Shown here: positions 9,254 through 16,438 of the stretch, piece by piece
Layout: each line of letters begins with the position of its first letter
Numbering within the stretch: the stretch's first letter is position 1
From: Clostridium sp. UBA2485
GTDB taxonomy: Bacteria > Bacillota > Clostridia > Clostridiales > Clostridiaceae
Assembly (NCBI RefSeq): GCF_002341865.1
Contig: NZ_DDOV01000119.1
Span: 67,305 to 85,406, forward strand
Length of the DNA stretch: 18,102 nucleotides
Direction: 5' to 3'
Notes under the pieces: generated by a model
What the model was told of the DNA's origin: nothing
Databases searched by the model: none
What the model saw: the letters and a program-made list of their open reading frames with translations, nothing else
Translations under genes and position numbers: made by a program

Positions 9254-10120
9254 TTATGTTAAGATTTCATATCCATTTTCAGTAACTCTTATAGTATGCT
9301 CCCACTGAGAAGATAATGAGTTATCTTCTGTAACTGCAGTCCAATTATCTTCAAGTATCACAATCTCAGGCTTTCCTATATTAATCATAGGTTCAATAGT
9401 TAAAGTCATATTTGGGAGTAATATCATACCTTCTCCTGGTCTTCCTATATGGGCTACAAAAGGTTCTTCATGAAACTCTAATCCTACTCCATGACCACCA
9501 AAATCGTATACTACAGAATAGCCATGGCTTTCAGCATGCTTTTGAATAGCGTGCCCTATATCTCCAATAGTTTTATAAGGCTTAACTTGCTCTATTCCTA
9601 TTTCTAAACATTCTTTTGCAACTTTTACAAGGTTTTTAGCTTCTTCTGATGCTTCTCCAATGATATACATTCTACTTGCATCTCCATAATACCCATCTAA
9701 AATAGACGTAACATCTACATTAACAATGTCCCCATCTTTTAATATAGTTTTTTCATCTGGAATACCATGGCATACTACATTATTTATAGAAATACAAGTG
9801 CTTTTAGGATACCCGTGATATCCTAATGTAGCAGGATATCCACCATGTGAAATTGTGTATTCATGTATCCATGTATTGATCTCTTCTGTACTAATATCTG
9901 ATTTTATTTTTTCACCTACCATATCTAATACATCCCTAGTAAGCTTACATGCCTTTCTAATTCCCTCTATTTGTTCTTCAGTTTTCATGATATCTCTAGG
10001 TATTGTATATCCTACTTCAAGCTCTAATTTTCCTAAAAATTCATCTTGATTCATATGACATTTTTTATATTTTTTCCCACTTCCACACCAACAAATATCA
10101 TTCCTATTAAATTTGTTCAT
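9254..10120 (-). CDS. map: Type I methionine aminopeptidase with N-terminal SEC-C motif
   Basis: This 288-residue cytoplasmic metallopeptidase removes the initiator methionine from new proteins. The five metal ligands of the pita-bread fold are present: D136, D147, H210 (GHGVG), E243 (TIEP) and E274 (WEHT). H118 (CHGIP) is the usual substrate-contacting histidine. Residues 10-22 (CWCGSGKKYKKCH) form a SEC-C metal-binding motif like that at the SecA C-terminus, an N-terminal extension found in some type I enzymes and thought to aid ribosome or zinc binding. The ATG start is firm, with AGGAGG at 10129-10134 and 8 nt spacing. It stands alone, with its own candidate promoter at 10239-10266. Confidence 0.96.
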   Translation of the reverse strand: MNKFNRNDICWCGSGKKYKKCHMNQDEFLGKLELEVGYTIPRDIMKTEEQIEGIRKACKLTRDVLDMVGEKIKSDISTEEINTWIHEYTISHGGYPATLGYHGYPKSTCISINNVVCHGIPDEKTILKDGDIVNVDVTSILDGYYGDASRMYIIGEASEEAKNLVKVAKECLEIGIEQVKPYKTIGDIGHAIQKHAESHGYSVVYDFGGHGVGLEFHEEPFVAHIGRPGEGMILLPNMTLTIEPMINIGKPEIVILEDNWTAVTEDNSLSSQWEHTIRVTENGYEILT

Positions 10121-10238
10121 CTTTTTTTCCTCCTAATTATAGAAAACAAGGTAACTTAACCTTATTATTATAAATCTTATCCATGTTAAATATATTTAAA
10201 TACAATATAAATATTTGAATTTATAATACATAAATTAT

Positions 10239-10266
10239 ATTATAGTTTTAATATTTTATTACTCAA
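10239..10266 (-). promoter_or_regulatory. Candidate sigma-A promoter of map
   Basis: On the minus strand, TTGAGT (10261-10266) and TATAAT (10239-10244) are separated by 16 nt. This would give a leader of roughly 110 nt before map. The -10 is perfect and the -35 matches four of six positions. In AT-rich DNA this could be fortuitous. Confidence 0.4.
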
Positions 10267-10445
10267 CTATACCTAAGTAAGTTATAGGTATATTGTTCCC
10301 AAATATTATAATAAATGTAATATAACTTTTTAAACAAAAATTAGTTATTACTATAATAACTTGAAATTTATTTTTTACTTACATGTAAACTTGAAATTAA
10401 TAAAAAATCAAAATAAATATATTACGATACTTACTAATCTTGAAG

Positions 10446-10474
10446 TCTAAATAAAGCTAAGGAAATTCCTTAGC
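10446..10474 (-). terminator. Terminator downstream of the amidase gene
   Basis: GCTAAGGAA (10456-10464) and TTCCTTAGC (10466-10474) are perfectly complementary around one base, realistically a 7-bp stem with a 5-nt loop. On the minus strand the stem is followed by TTTATTTAGA. It lies about 140 nt after the amidase stop, so it probably ends that transcript before map. Confidence 0.6.
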
Positions 10475-10615
10475 CCTACTTTAGATATCATTTTAAAAAT
10501 AACTAATCAATATACTAAACCAGCATACCACTAATGTAACTACTTATTAGTAAAATCTATTAATCTATATGACACAAAATATTCGTCATATCTTTGACTA
10601 ATCATTTTATAATAT

Positions 10616-11272
10616 TTACTCAATATGATAGATATATATATACCTAATTTCTTTATTTTGTAATAACTTTAAATAATCGTATAAGGACACATCTTTTCTG
10701 TTTACACTATGTTGCGCCATAAATAAATCATTTTGACCAAGAACTAAATTATATTCTTTGGCATGTATAACTTGAGAGTGATAAGGATGATTATAATTTT
10801 GAGGATCTCCATATTGAACTATATCCCCTATTTCAAGAAAATCATATAATGAATTAAAGTCATTCAGTGCTTCTAATACTGTCATTTTTTTAAATACCTT
10901 AGCAGCATTTTGACCAAATCCATTTTCATTACCCCAGTATCGCTTAAAATATCTTGCACTTCTCCAACTCAAAGAGATTTTTTTTAATTGTTTCTCATCC
11001 TTTGTATAACAAAACCAACTTTGATAGCTACCATAATCTTGTCCTCTCATTTCCATACCACCAGCAAATAAAACCTGAGATATAAAATTCGTACAGTCAT
11101 CCCCCTTAAATAAAGGATATTTATTAGCATTAGGAATTTCTGCATGCATCTCAGCATAAGCTTTTGCAGCCTCTCTATTATACTTTCCAGCTCTCTTGTT
11201 GCTTTTTTCATCGTTAAGTAGAGGGTTAATTATGTTTTTCTTAATTTTACGTGCCATATTTCTAAAACTCAA
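10616..11272 (-). CDS. Amidase-domain (Amidase_6-like) cysteine hydrolase, TTG start
   Basis: The 218-residue protein has the DCTNFISQ motif (catalytic-type Cys at residue 60), then GYHSQVI-like HSQVI (H165) and QHS (H188), the pattern of the Amidase_6 family related to papain-like peptidoglycan hydrolases. The start at 11272 is TTG, chosen because AGGTGG (11277-11282) lies 4 nt upstream. The first ATG (codon 6, 11257) has no SD. No signal peptide or membrane segment is visible, only a basic N-terminus (ARKIKKN), so an external wall role is unproven. The substrate is unknown. A candidate promoter lies directly upstream and a terminator downstream, suggesting a single-gene unit. Confidence 0.8.
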   Translation of the reverse strand: MSFRNMARKIKKNIINPLLNDEKSNKRAGKYNREAAKAYAEMHAEIPNANKYPLFKGDDCTNFISQVLFAGGMEMRGQDYGSYQSWFCYTKDEKQLKKISLSWRSARYFKRYWGNENGFGQNAAKVFKKMTVLEALNDFNSLYDFLEIGDIVQYGDPQNYNHPYHSQVIHAKEYNLVLGQNDLFMAQHSVNRKDVSLYDYLKLLQNKEIRYIYIYHIE

Positions 11273-11302
11273 ATTACCACCTACTTATTATTCCTATTAT
11301 TA

Positions 11303-11333
11303 ATTATATACGCAACTATATATAATTTGTTAA
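11303..11333 (-). promoter_or_regulatory. Candidate promoter of the amidase gene
   Basis: On the minus strand, TTAACA (11328-11333, five of six matches to TTGACA) lies 17 nt from TATATA (11305-11310) and 19 nt from TATAAT (11303-11308). It sits between the degV stop region and the amidase ribosome binding site. No hairpin terminator was found between degV and this gene's promoter region. Confidence 0.35.
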
Positions 11334-11348
11334 CTAATATTTTCCTTA

Positions 11349-12230
11349 CTAAATTTTTTCTCTTAATTTTCCCATGAAAAATAATCCAACCATATCTGGT
11401 CCTGTATGACTAGTAATTATAGTTCCTTCTTCATTAGTTATTATTTTTTCTACATTATCAAATTTTCTTATTGCTTCTTCTAAAAGCTTTCCATCTTCAT
11501 AATTATCCCCATAACTTATAGCCACAGTTATTTTTTCATCAGGATTTATATTATCTTTAAATTTTTCAACTAATGTTGCTATTGCCTTTTTCGTTCCTCT
11601 TGTCTTTGAATAGCTTACTATTCGTCCCTCATGATTTATATACAGTATAGGCTTAACATTTAAAAGACTTCCTACCACCGCTGCTGAACTTGATATTCTT
11701 CCTCCTCTTTTTAAATGTGATAAATCATTTACTGTAAAGAACGCATGAGTTCTTGTTTTTGCTTCTTCTAGAAAATCTACAATTTCATCTTTAGTTTTTC
11801 CTTGCTTCATCATTTCATAAGCATAGTATCCTAACAATCCCTCTCCTAAACTAGCAGACATTGAATCTATAACAGATATGTCTACATTAGCATATTCTTC
11901 TTTTATATTTTCTACAGCCATTCTAGCACTATCAACAGTACCTGATAACGCTCCACCTAAAGATATGTATATTATAGATTTGCCTTCCTTAACTAAAGGT
12001 TTAAAAACTTCCTCAAATCTAAAGCTATTTATTTGAGATGTTGTAGGCATTTCCCCTGATTTTAATGCTTTATAAAATTCCTTACGATTAAATTCTTCGC
12101 CAAAGTCATCTATTACATCTTTGCCTTTGTAACTACAATTAATTCCTATACCTATAACATTTTCTTGTTTTATAAAGTCAAGAGTTACAGTACTTGCAGA
12201 GTCTATTATTAAAACTATATTTTTATTCAT
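11349..12230 (-). CDS. DegV family fatty-acid-binding protein (FakB-like)
   Basis: The 293-residue protein belongs to the DegV family, whose FakB members bind a fatty acid and present it to the kinase FakA for conversion to acyl phosphate. Visible family motifs are DSAS near the N-terminus, PTTSQI (about 62-67), SLGGALSGT (about 90-98), DSMSASLGEG (about 122-131), the LKRGGRIS stretch and HTGPDMVG near the end. The start is the ATG at 12230, with GGAAGGG 8 nt upstream. A 12-codon in-frame extension to a TTG at 12266 has no SD of its own. No fakA is in the window. Closeness to the fab operon fits a role in handling exogenous fatty acids, but the terminator at 12718-12760 separates the two units. 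The ligand cannot be told from sequence. Confidence 0.9.
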   Translation of the reverse strand: MNKNIVLIIDSASTVTLDFIKQENVIGIGINCSYKGKDVIDDFGEEFNRKEFYKALKSGEMPTTSQINSFRFEEVFKPLVKEGKSIIYISLGGALSGTVDSARMAVENIKEEYANVDISVIDSMSASLGEGLLGYYAYEMMKQGKTKDEIVDFLEEAKTRTHAFFTVNDLSHLKRGGRISSSAAVVGSLLNVKPILYINHEGRIVSYSKTRGTKKAIATLVEKFKDNINPDEKITVAISYGDNYEDGKLLEEAIRKFDNVEKIITNEEGTIITSHTGPDMVGLFFMGKLREKI

Positions 12231-12288
12231 CTTATCATCCCTTCCATAAAGCCTAGCAGCTTTCAATGATTACTATTTAGAAATTTTA

Positions 12289-12416
12289 GGTGCCTAAAAT
12301 AAAATAGTTGATTAAAAACTCAACGAATATTTTATATGAGGCAAATTACAACTTCTTTTGAAGTAGTATGGTACAAAATAAATTGTCATACTAATGAATT
12401 ATTTTTTGAAGATGTC
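12289..12416 (+). repeat. Diverged 128-bp copy of the GGCATC/GATGCC element
   Basis: Same orientation as 16281-16438. The right third is clearly homologous: GTAGTATGGTAC here against GCAGTATGATAG there, then both run into ATTATTTTTTGAAGATG. The left part shares ATATTTTATAT and a GAGGCAA-like block at matching places. The ends are GGTGCC (12289) and GATGTC (12416), slightly decayed. Both flanks are TTA (12286-12288 and 12417-12419), fitting a 3-bp target duplication. It lies just upstream of degV. Confidence 0.7.
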
Positions 12417-12460
12417 TTATTATAATTTTATCAAAATTTATTAGTTTATTATAATGTAAA

Positions 12461-12508
12461 TTAATAATTATAATCTAAAATTAATAATTATAATCTAAAA
12501 TTAATAAT
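12461..12508. repeat. 20-bp tandem repeat, about 2.4 copies
   Basis: The unit TTAATAATTATAATCTAAAA occurs twice back to back without a mismatch (12461-12480 and 12481-12500), followed by a partial third unit (12501-12508). It is pure AT apart from one C per unit. It is probably a replication-slippage product in non-coding DNA; no function is apparent. Confidence 0.8.
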
Positions 12509-12717
12509 AATTATTTTTCTAGTTATAATTATTGTTATCATTTGCTATTTTATTATTACAAGCTAGATAGAGTGTCTGGAATAAAACAACTATTCAAAAA
12601 TAATACAGTACAAAATATACTATCTAGTTATTCTCTTAAGCATATTTAAGTTAAATATAGTAATATGTTATACCTATAATTAGATATTTAACCTAAAAAT
12701 TCCTCTAAAAATAATAG

Positions 12718-12760
12718 AAAGCATAAAAATATCTTAAATTTTAAGATATTTTTATGCTTT
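12718..12760 (-). terminator. Hairpin terminator of the fatty acid synthesis operon
   Basis: GCATAAAAATATCTTA (12721-12736) and TAAGATATTTTTATGC (12742-12757) are perfectly complementary around a 5-nt loop. Flanking AAA and TTT extend the stem to 19 bp. On the minus strand it is followed by a T-rich tract (TTTCTATTATTTTTAG). It lies about 160 nt after the accA stop, beyond a decayed repeat element. The stem is symmetric, so it could act in both directions. Confidence 0.8.
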
Positions 12761-12762
12761 TA

Positions 12763-12913
12763 GGGCTCTTAAGAAATAATGAAGCAAGAATATTAGTGTA
12801 TTTTATATCAAATAAAGCCATAACTTGTTCTCCTATGGTGCTATGCAGGCCTTCTCTAAACGTAGCATAATGTACAATAAATTACTGTGTTAGCTTATTA
12901 TTTTTAATATGTG
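12763..12913 (+). repeat. Strongly decayed copy of the GGCATC/GATGCC element
   Basis: Aligned by eye with 16281-16438 it keeps colinear blocks: TTAGTGTATTTTATATCA for TTAGCATATTTTTTATCA, GTGCTATG for ACGCTATG, ACGTAGCATAATG for ACGCAGTATGATA, and TTATTATTTTT near the right end. The ends have drifted (GGGCTC and TATGTG). Both flanks are TTA (12760-12762 and 12914-12916), as in the other copies. It fills the gap between the accA stop and the operon terminator. Confidence 0.5.
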
Positions 12914-12920
12914 TTAGTAT

Positions 12921-13871
12921 TTATTCAATAACTTTTCCTATTTTTCTAAACTTATAATATCTTTGTGTTAATAATGCTTCTATTGGTTCTTTTTTTAATC
13001 TAAATATTGTCTCTTCTAAATGTCTATATATGTTACTAGACATTTCTTCTATATCTTTATGTGCACCACCTATTGGCTCTTTAATTATTCTATCTATAAT
13101 TCCAAAGTTTAATAAATGTTCTGATGTTATTTTCATATCTTCAGCAGCTTCCTTTGCTTTTGAAGCATCCTTATAAAGAATACTTGCAAATCCTTCTGGA
13201 GATAGTATTGAATATATAGCATGTTCTAGCATCCACACTTCATCTGCTACTGCCATAGCCAATGCTCCGCCACTTCCACCTTCTCCTATAACTATTGATA
13301 TTATAGGTACTTTTAGGCTGGACATCTCCATAAGATTTCTCGCAATGGCCTCTCCTTGGCCTCTTTCTTCTGCACCTACACCACAAAAAGCACCAGGTGT
13401 ATCTATAAAACATATAACAGGTCTTTTAAACTTTTCCGCTTGTTTCATAAGTCTTAATGCTTTCCTGTATCCTTCAGCATTAGGCATTCCAAAGTTTCTC
13501 ATTATGTTCTCTTTAGTATTTTTTCCTTTTTGAATTCCTATTATTGTAACAGGCGTTCCTTTAAAATCAGCAATTCCACCTACAATAGCAGGATCATCTC
13601 CAAAATATCTATCTCCATGAAGCTCTATAAAATCTTTAAATACTCTCTCTATATAATCAAGAGCAGTAGGTCTTTCTACCAATCTTGCTATACTAACCTT
13701 ATCCCAAGAAGTAAGGTTTTTATAAGCTTCTTTTTGCATTTTATAAAGCTTAATTTCTAATTCTTGTATATCATTATCTAAATTCATATCATTTTCAGCA
13801 GCTTGTTTTTTTAATTCCATTATATTATTTTTAAGTTCATATAATCTTTTTTCAAACTCTAATGGTGCCAT
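12921..13871 (-). CDS. accA: Acetyl-CoA carboxylase carboxyltransferase, alpha subunit
   Basis: The 316-residue subunit, with AccD, transfers the carboxyl group from carboxybiotin on AccB to acetyl-CoA, giving malonyl-CoA. Characteristic stretches are the helical N-terminus (LEFEKRLYELK), ELHGDRYFGDD, FIDTPGAF then GVGAEERGQGEAIARN, and IGEGGSGGALAMA, which forms part of the active-site crotonase-like fold. The start is the ATG at 13871 with AGGAG 8 nt upstream; a GTG three codons earlier would overlap the SD and is rejected. Where many bacterial AccA proteins read TPGAYPGVGAEE, this one has TPGAFCGVGAEE, a mild substitution. It is the last gene of the operon, about 30 nt after accD, as usual in Firmicutes. 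Confidence 0.97.
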   Translation of the reverse strand: MAPLEFEKRLYELKNNIMELKKQAAENDMNLDNDIQELEIKLYKMQKEAYKNLTSWDKVSIARLVERPTALDYIERVFKDFIELHGDRYFGDDPAIVGGIADFKGTPVTIIGIQKGKNTKENIMRNFGMPNAEGYRKALRLMKQAEKFKRPVICFIDTPGAFCGVGAEERGQGEAIARNLMEMSSLKVPIISIVIGEGGSGGALAMAVADEVWMLEHAIYSILSPEGFASILYKDASKAKEAAEDMKITSEHLLNFGIIDRIIKEPIGGAHKDIEEMSSNIYRHLEETIFRLKKEPIEALLTQRYYKFRKIGKVIE

Positions 13872-13901
13872 AAAATTCACTCCTGTTTTATCACTAATTA
13901 A

Positions 13902-14786
13902 TTATAAATTGTGATATTTTAAAAGCTTTGATAATGTTTCTTTTAATTCGTTTCTTTTTACTACCTTATCAATAAAACCTTTTTTTAATAAAAATTCAGC
14001 TCTTTGAAAATCATCAGGCAATTTTTCTTTAATAGTTTGCTCAATTACCCTTCTTCCTGCAAAACCAATTAATGCATTAGGTTCAGATAGTATTATATCG
14101 CCAAGCATGGCAAAACTAGCAGTTACTCCTCCTGTTGTTGGATCTGTAAGTACAGTAATATATAGGTTGCCATCTTCGTTATGTTTTGCTATAGCTGCTG
14201 AGGTTTTCGCCATCTGCAAGAGGGAATATATTCCCTCTTGCATTCTAGCACCACCTGAAGCTGTAAATATTATTATAGGCTTTTTAAATTTTGTAGCATT
14301 TTCAATAGCTCTTGCAATTTTTTCTCCTACTACAGATCCCATACTTCCCATCATAAATCTGCTATCCATAACTCCAATTACAATATCAATATCATTAATC
14401 TTTCCTTCTCCTGTAATTACAGCTTCTTCGATGTTGGTAGACTCTCTAAGTGAACTAATTTTATCTTCATATCCTTTAAAATTAAGAGGATTTGAAGATG
14501 TCATATATTTATCATATTCTATGAAAGTGCCATTATCTATAATTTGACAAATTCTCTCTCTTGCACCTATTCTAAAATGATAACCACAACTATCACAAAC
14601 CATGTGGTTATTTTTTAGATCTCCTTTATAAAGTGCCTTGCCACAATTATTGCACTTTATCCATAAGCCATTAGGTATATTAGGTTTACTTTGATTATCT
14701 TCATATTTAGATGAATTGCCATCAATATTATCCATCTTTAATTGAATATATTTATTCTTCTTAAAAAATTTATTAAGCTCAAACAT
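13902..14786 (-). CDS. accD: Acetyl-CoA carboxylase carboxyltransferase, beta subunit
   Basis: The 294-residue partner of AccA. The N-terminal zinc ribbon is complete, with C45, C48, C64 and C67 (CNNC...CDSC). The carboxyltransferase core has FTASGGARMQEG (174-185), LTDPTTGGVTASFAMLGD and the IGFAGRRVIEQT segment that forms the active site with AccA. The ATG start at 14786 follows AGGGGG with 7 nt spacing. It begins 14 nt after the accC stop, so the two are almost certainly co-transcribed. The residues between the N-terminus and the zinc ribbon form a polar linker (about 18-38) without recognisable structure. Confidence 0.97.
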   Translation of the reverse strand: MFELNKFFKKNKYIQLKMDNIDGNSSKYEDNQSKPNIPNGLWIKCNNCGKALYKGDLKNNHMVCDSCGYHFRIGARERICQIIDNGTFIEYDKYMTSSNPLNFKGYEDKISSLRESTNIEEAVITGEGKINDIDIVIGVMDSRFMMGSMGSVVGEKIARAIENATKFKKPIIIFTASGGARMQEGIYSLLQMAKTSAAIAKHNEDGNLYITVLTDPTTGGVTASFAMLGDIILSEPNALIGFAGRRVIEQTIKEKLPDDFQRAEFLLKKGFIDKVVKRNELKETLSKLLKYHNL

Positions 14787-14800
14787 TGAGTTACCCCCTC

Positions 14801-16150
14801 TTAAGAGTTATAACCTAGTTCACTAGTAACAAAGCTAGTATCAAAGTCTCCACTTAAAAACTTAGGGTTACTTAAAATTTCTAATTGAAATCCTATATTA
14901 GTAGTAACTCCATCAATTATAACTTCTCCTAATGCTCTTTCCATCCTGCTTATTGCTTCCTCTCTTGTTCTTCCATGTACAATAAGCTTCGCAATCATAG
15001 AATCGTAAGTAGGCGGTATAATATATCCTTGATATACTGAACTATCTATCCTTACCCCTAATCCTCCTGGCAAATGAAGATAATCTATTTGTCCAGGACA
15101 TGGCATAAAGTTTTTACTTGGATTTTCTGCATTTATTCTACATTCAATAGCATGCCCATTTAACTTTATATCTTCTTGAGTAAATGCTAAACTCTCTCCA
15201 TAAGCTATTTTTATTTGTTCCTTTATTAAATCTATTCCCGTAATCATTTCTGTTATAGGATGTTCCACCTGTATTCTAGTATTCATCTCCATAAAATAAT
15301 AATTTCCATGCTTATCTAATAGGAATTCAATAGTACCAGCATTTTTATAACCAATACTTTTAGCTGCTTTTACTGCTACTTCTCCCATTGACATTCTCAA
15401 TTCCTCAGAAATAGTAGGACCTGGAGCTTCTTCCATAACTTTTTGATTTCTTCTTTGTATTGAACAATCTCTTTCTCCAAGATAGATAGTATTTCCATAA
15501 TTATCTGCAAGTATCTGTATTTCTATATGCCTTGGTTCCTCAATAAATTTTTCAATATACATAGAATCATCTCCAAAAGCAGTCTTTGCCTCTGCTTTAG
15601 CAGTTTCAAAAGAAGATATGAATTCTTCTTCATTTCTTATAATCCTTATTCCTCTTCCTCCACCACCTGCTGATGCCTTTATCATAACAGGGTATCCTAT
15701 TTTTCTTGATACTTCTAAAGCACTTTGAGGATTTTCTACTATTCCATCAGAACCAGGTACTATAGGAACATTAGCATTAATCATCATTTCTCTAGCCCTT
15801 GCTTTGTTTCCCATATTTTCTATATTTTCAAAACTTGGTCCTATAAATGTTATATTACATTCCTCACACATCTTTGCAAATTTACTATTTTCCGATAAAA
15901 ATCCAAATCCGGGATGAATAGCTTCTGCTCCTGTTAATACTGTAGCACTTAATATATTTTCTTCATTTAAATAACTATCTTTAGATTTAGCAGGTCCTAT
16001 ACAAATTGCTTCATCTGCCAATTGAGTATGAAGTGCATTAACATCTATTTCAGAATAAACTGCTACAGTCTTTATGCCCATTTCTCTGCAAGCTCTAATA
16101 ATTCTAACAGCTATTTCACCTCTATTTGCTATCAATATTTTTTTAAACAT
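14801..16150 (-). CDS. accC: Acetyl-CoA carboxylase, biotin carboxylase subunit
   Basis: The 449-residue ATP-grasp enzyme carboxylates the biotin of AccB using bicarbonate and ATP. The length matches the family. The N-terminal domain starts KKILIANRGEIAVR. The glycine-rich ATP loop GGGGRG is at 162-167 with K158 just before it. EAPGP is at 241-245, and the catalytic stretch NTRIQVEHP at 290-298 gives R292 and E296, numbered as in the E. coli enzyme. The start ATG at 16150 has GGGAAGG 7 nt upstream. A stem-loop (16168-16195) sits immediately before the SD, and a 158-bp repeat element separates this gene from fabZ, so translation or transcript level of the downstream acc genes may differ from that of fabF-accB-fabZ. 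Confidence 0.98.
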   Translation of the reverse strand: MFKKILIANRGEIAVRIIRACREMGIKTVAVYSEIDVNALHTQLADEAICIGPAKSKDSYLNEENILSATVLTGAEAIHPGFGFLSENSKFAKMCEECNITFIGPSFENIENMGNKARAREMMINANVPIVPGSDGIVENPQSALEVSRKIGYPVMIKASAGGGGRGIRIIRNEEEFISSFETAKAEAKTAFGDDSMYIEKFIEEPRHIEIQILADNYGNTIYLGERDCSIQRRNQKVMEEAPGPTISEELRMSMGEVAVKAAKSIGYKNAGTIEFLLDKHGNYYFMEMNTRIQVEHPITEMITGIDLIKEQIKIAYGESLAFTQEDIKLNGHAIECRINAENPSKNFMPCPGQIDYLHLPGGLGVRIDSSVYQGYIIPPTYDSMIAKLIVHGRTREEAISRMERALGEVIIDGVTTNIGFQLEILSNPKFLSGDFDTSFVTSELGYNS

Positions 16151-16167
16151 AACTGTACCTTCCCTAG

Positions 16168-16195
16168 TTTAGGCATGTGAAAAAGCATGCCTAAA
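16168..16195. repeat. Perfect 10-bp inverted repeat before accC, possible minimal remnant of the repeat element
   Basis: TTTAGGCATG (16168-16177) and CATGCCTAAA (16186-16195) pair perfectly around an 8-nt loop and lie just upstream of the accC SD. The half TTAGGCATGTGAAA closely resembles the element's left end TTAGGCATCTGAAA, so this may be a collapsed copy holding only the ends. Alternatively it is an independent leader stem-loop or operator. It does not resemble the FapR or FabT operators I know. Confidence 0.45.
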
Positions 16196-16280
16196 TAATA
16201 TTTAAAATTTAACTTTTTATAAAATTAAAATATAAGTTCGATTCATAGTCTATAGATCATAATTTATTATGTTAAATTTA

Positions 16281-16438
16281 GGCATCTGAAAGAAAATAAT
16301 ATATCAAAGATGTTAGCATATTTTTTATCAGACAAGGCGTCAGGTTCCATTCATAGCGACGCTATGAGAGGGTTCTGACAACGCAGTATGATAGAAGATA
16401 GGCTAACCATACTGGTTTATTATTTTTTTGAAGATGCC
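16281..16438 (+). repeat. Best-preserved copy (158 bp) of a MITE-like inverted-repeat element
   Basis: It begins GGCATCTGAAAGAAAATAAT and ends ATTATTTTTTTGAAGATGCC, imperfect terminal inverted repeats. The two halves pair over nearly the whole length: by hand, 37 of the outer 50 positions match, and the centre is the palindrome CATAGCGACGCTATG. TTA flanks both ends (16278-16280 and 16439-16441), and the right-hand TTA is the fabZ stop codon read on the minus strand. There is no coding capacity. It lies inside the fab operon between fabZ and accC, so a long hairpin would form in the transcript. Confidence 0.85.

Larger units (their letters stand above)
10121..10615. other. Intergenic region upstream of map
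   Basis: This stretch holds the map ribosome binding site, a candidate map promoter (10239-10266), an 11-bp direct repeat AACTTGAAATT (10358-10368 and 10388-10398, 30 bp apart), and the amidase-gene terminator (10446-10474). A second small inverted repeat, ATATGAC/GTCATAT (10567-10573 and 10585-10591), lies just after the amidase stop codon. No gene was recognised. Confidence 0.5.
12231..12920. other. 690-bp intergenic region between accA and degV
   Basis: Unusually long for this window, and rich in structure. Read from accA towards degV it holds a decayed inverted-repeat element (12763-12913), the fab operon terminator (12718-12760), an inverted repeat CTAGATAG/CTATCTAG (12563-12570 and 12620-12627), a 20-bp tandem repeat (12461-12508) and a second repeat element (12289-12416). 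No coding frame was supported. The degV promoter must lie here, but I could not place it confidently. Confidence 0.6.

Noticed and set aside
10616..11272. Prophage endolysin
   Set aside because: No phage genes, holin or wall-binding domain nearby, and the gene has its own promoter and terminator.
12563..12627. CTAGATAG/CTATCTAG inverted repeat as a further element copy or attachment site
   Set aside because: Short arms, a 49-nt loop and no matching ends; could be chance in AT-rich DNA or a remnant too decayed to call.
14107..14547. Plus-strand 146-codon open frame
   Set aside because: Lies wholly antisense to accD, which is certain from its zinc ribbon and carboxyltransferase motifs; composition is that of a shadow frame.
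16151..16438. FapR- or FabT-type operator controlling the acc genes
   Set aside because: No sequence matching the operators I know was seen; the inverted repeats here are better explained by the repeat element.
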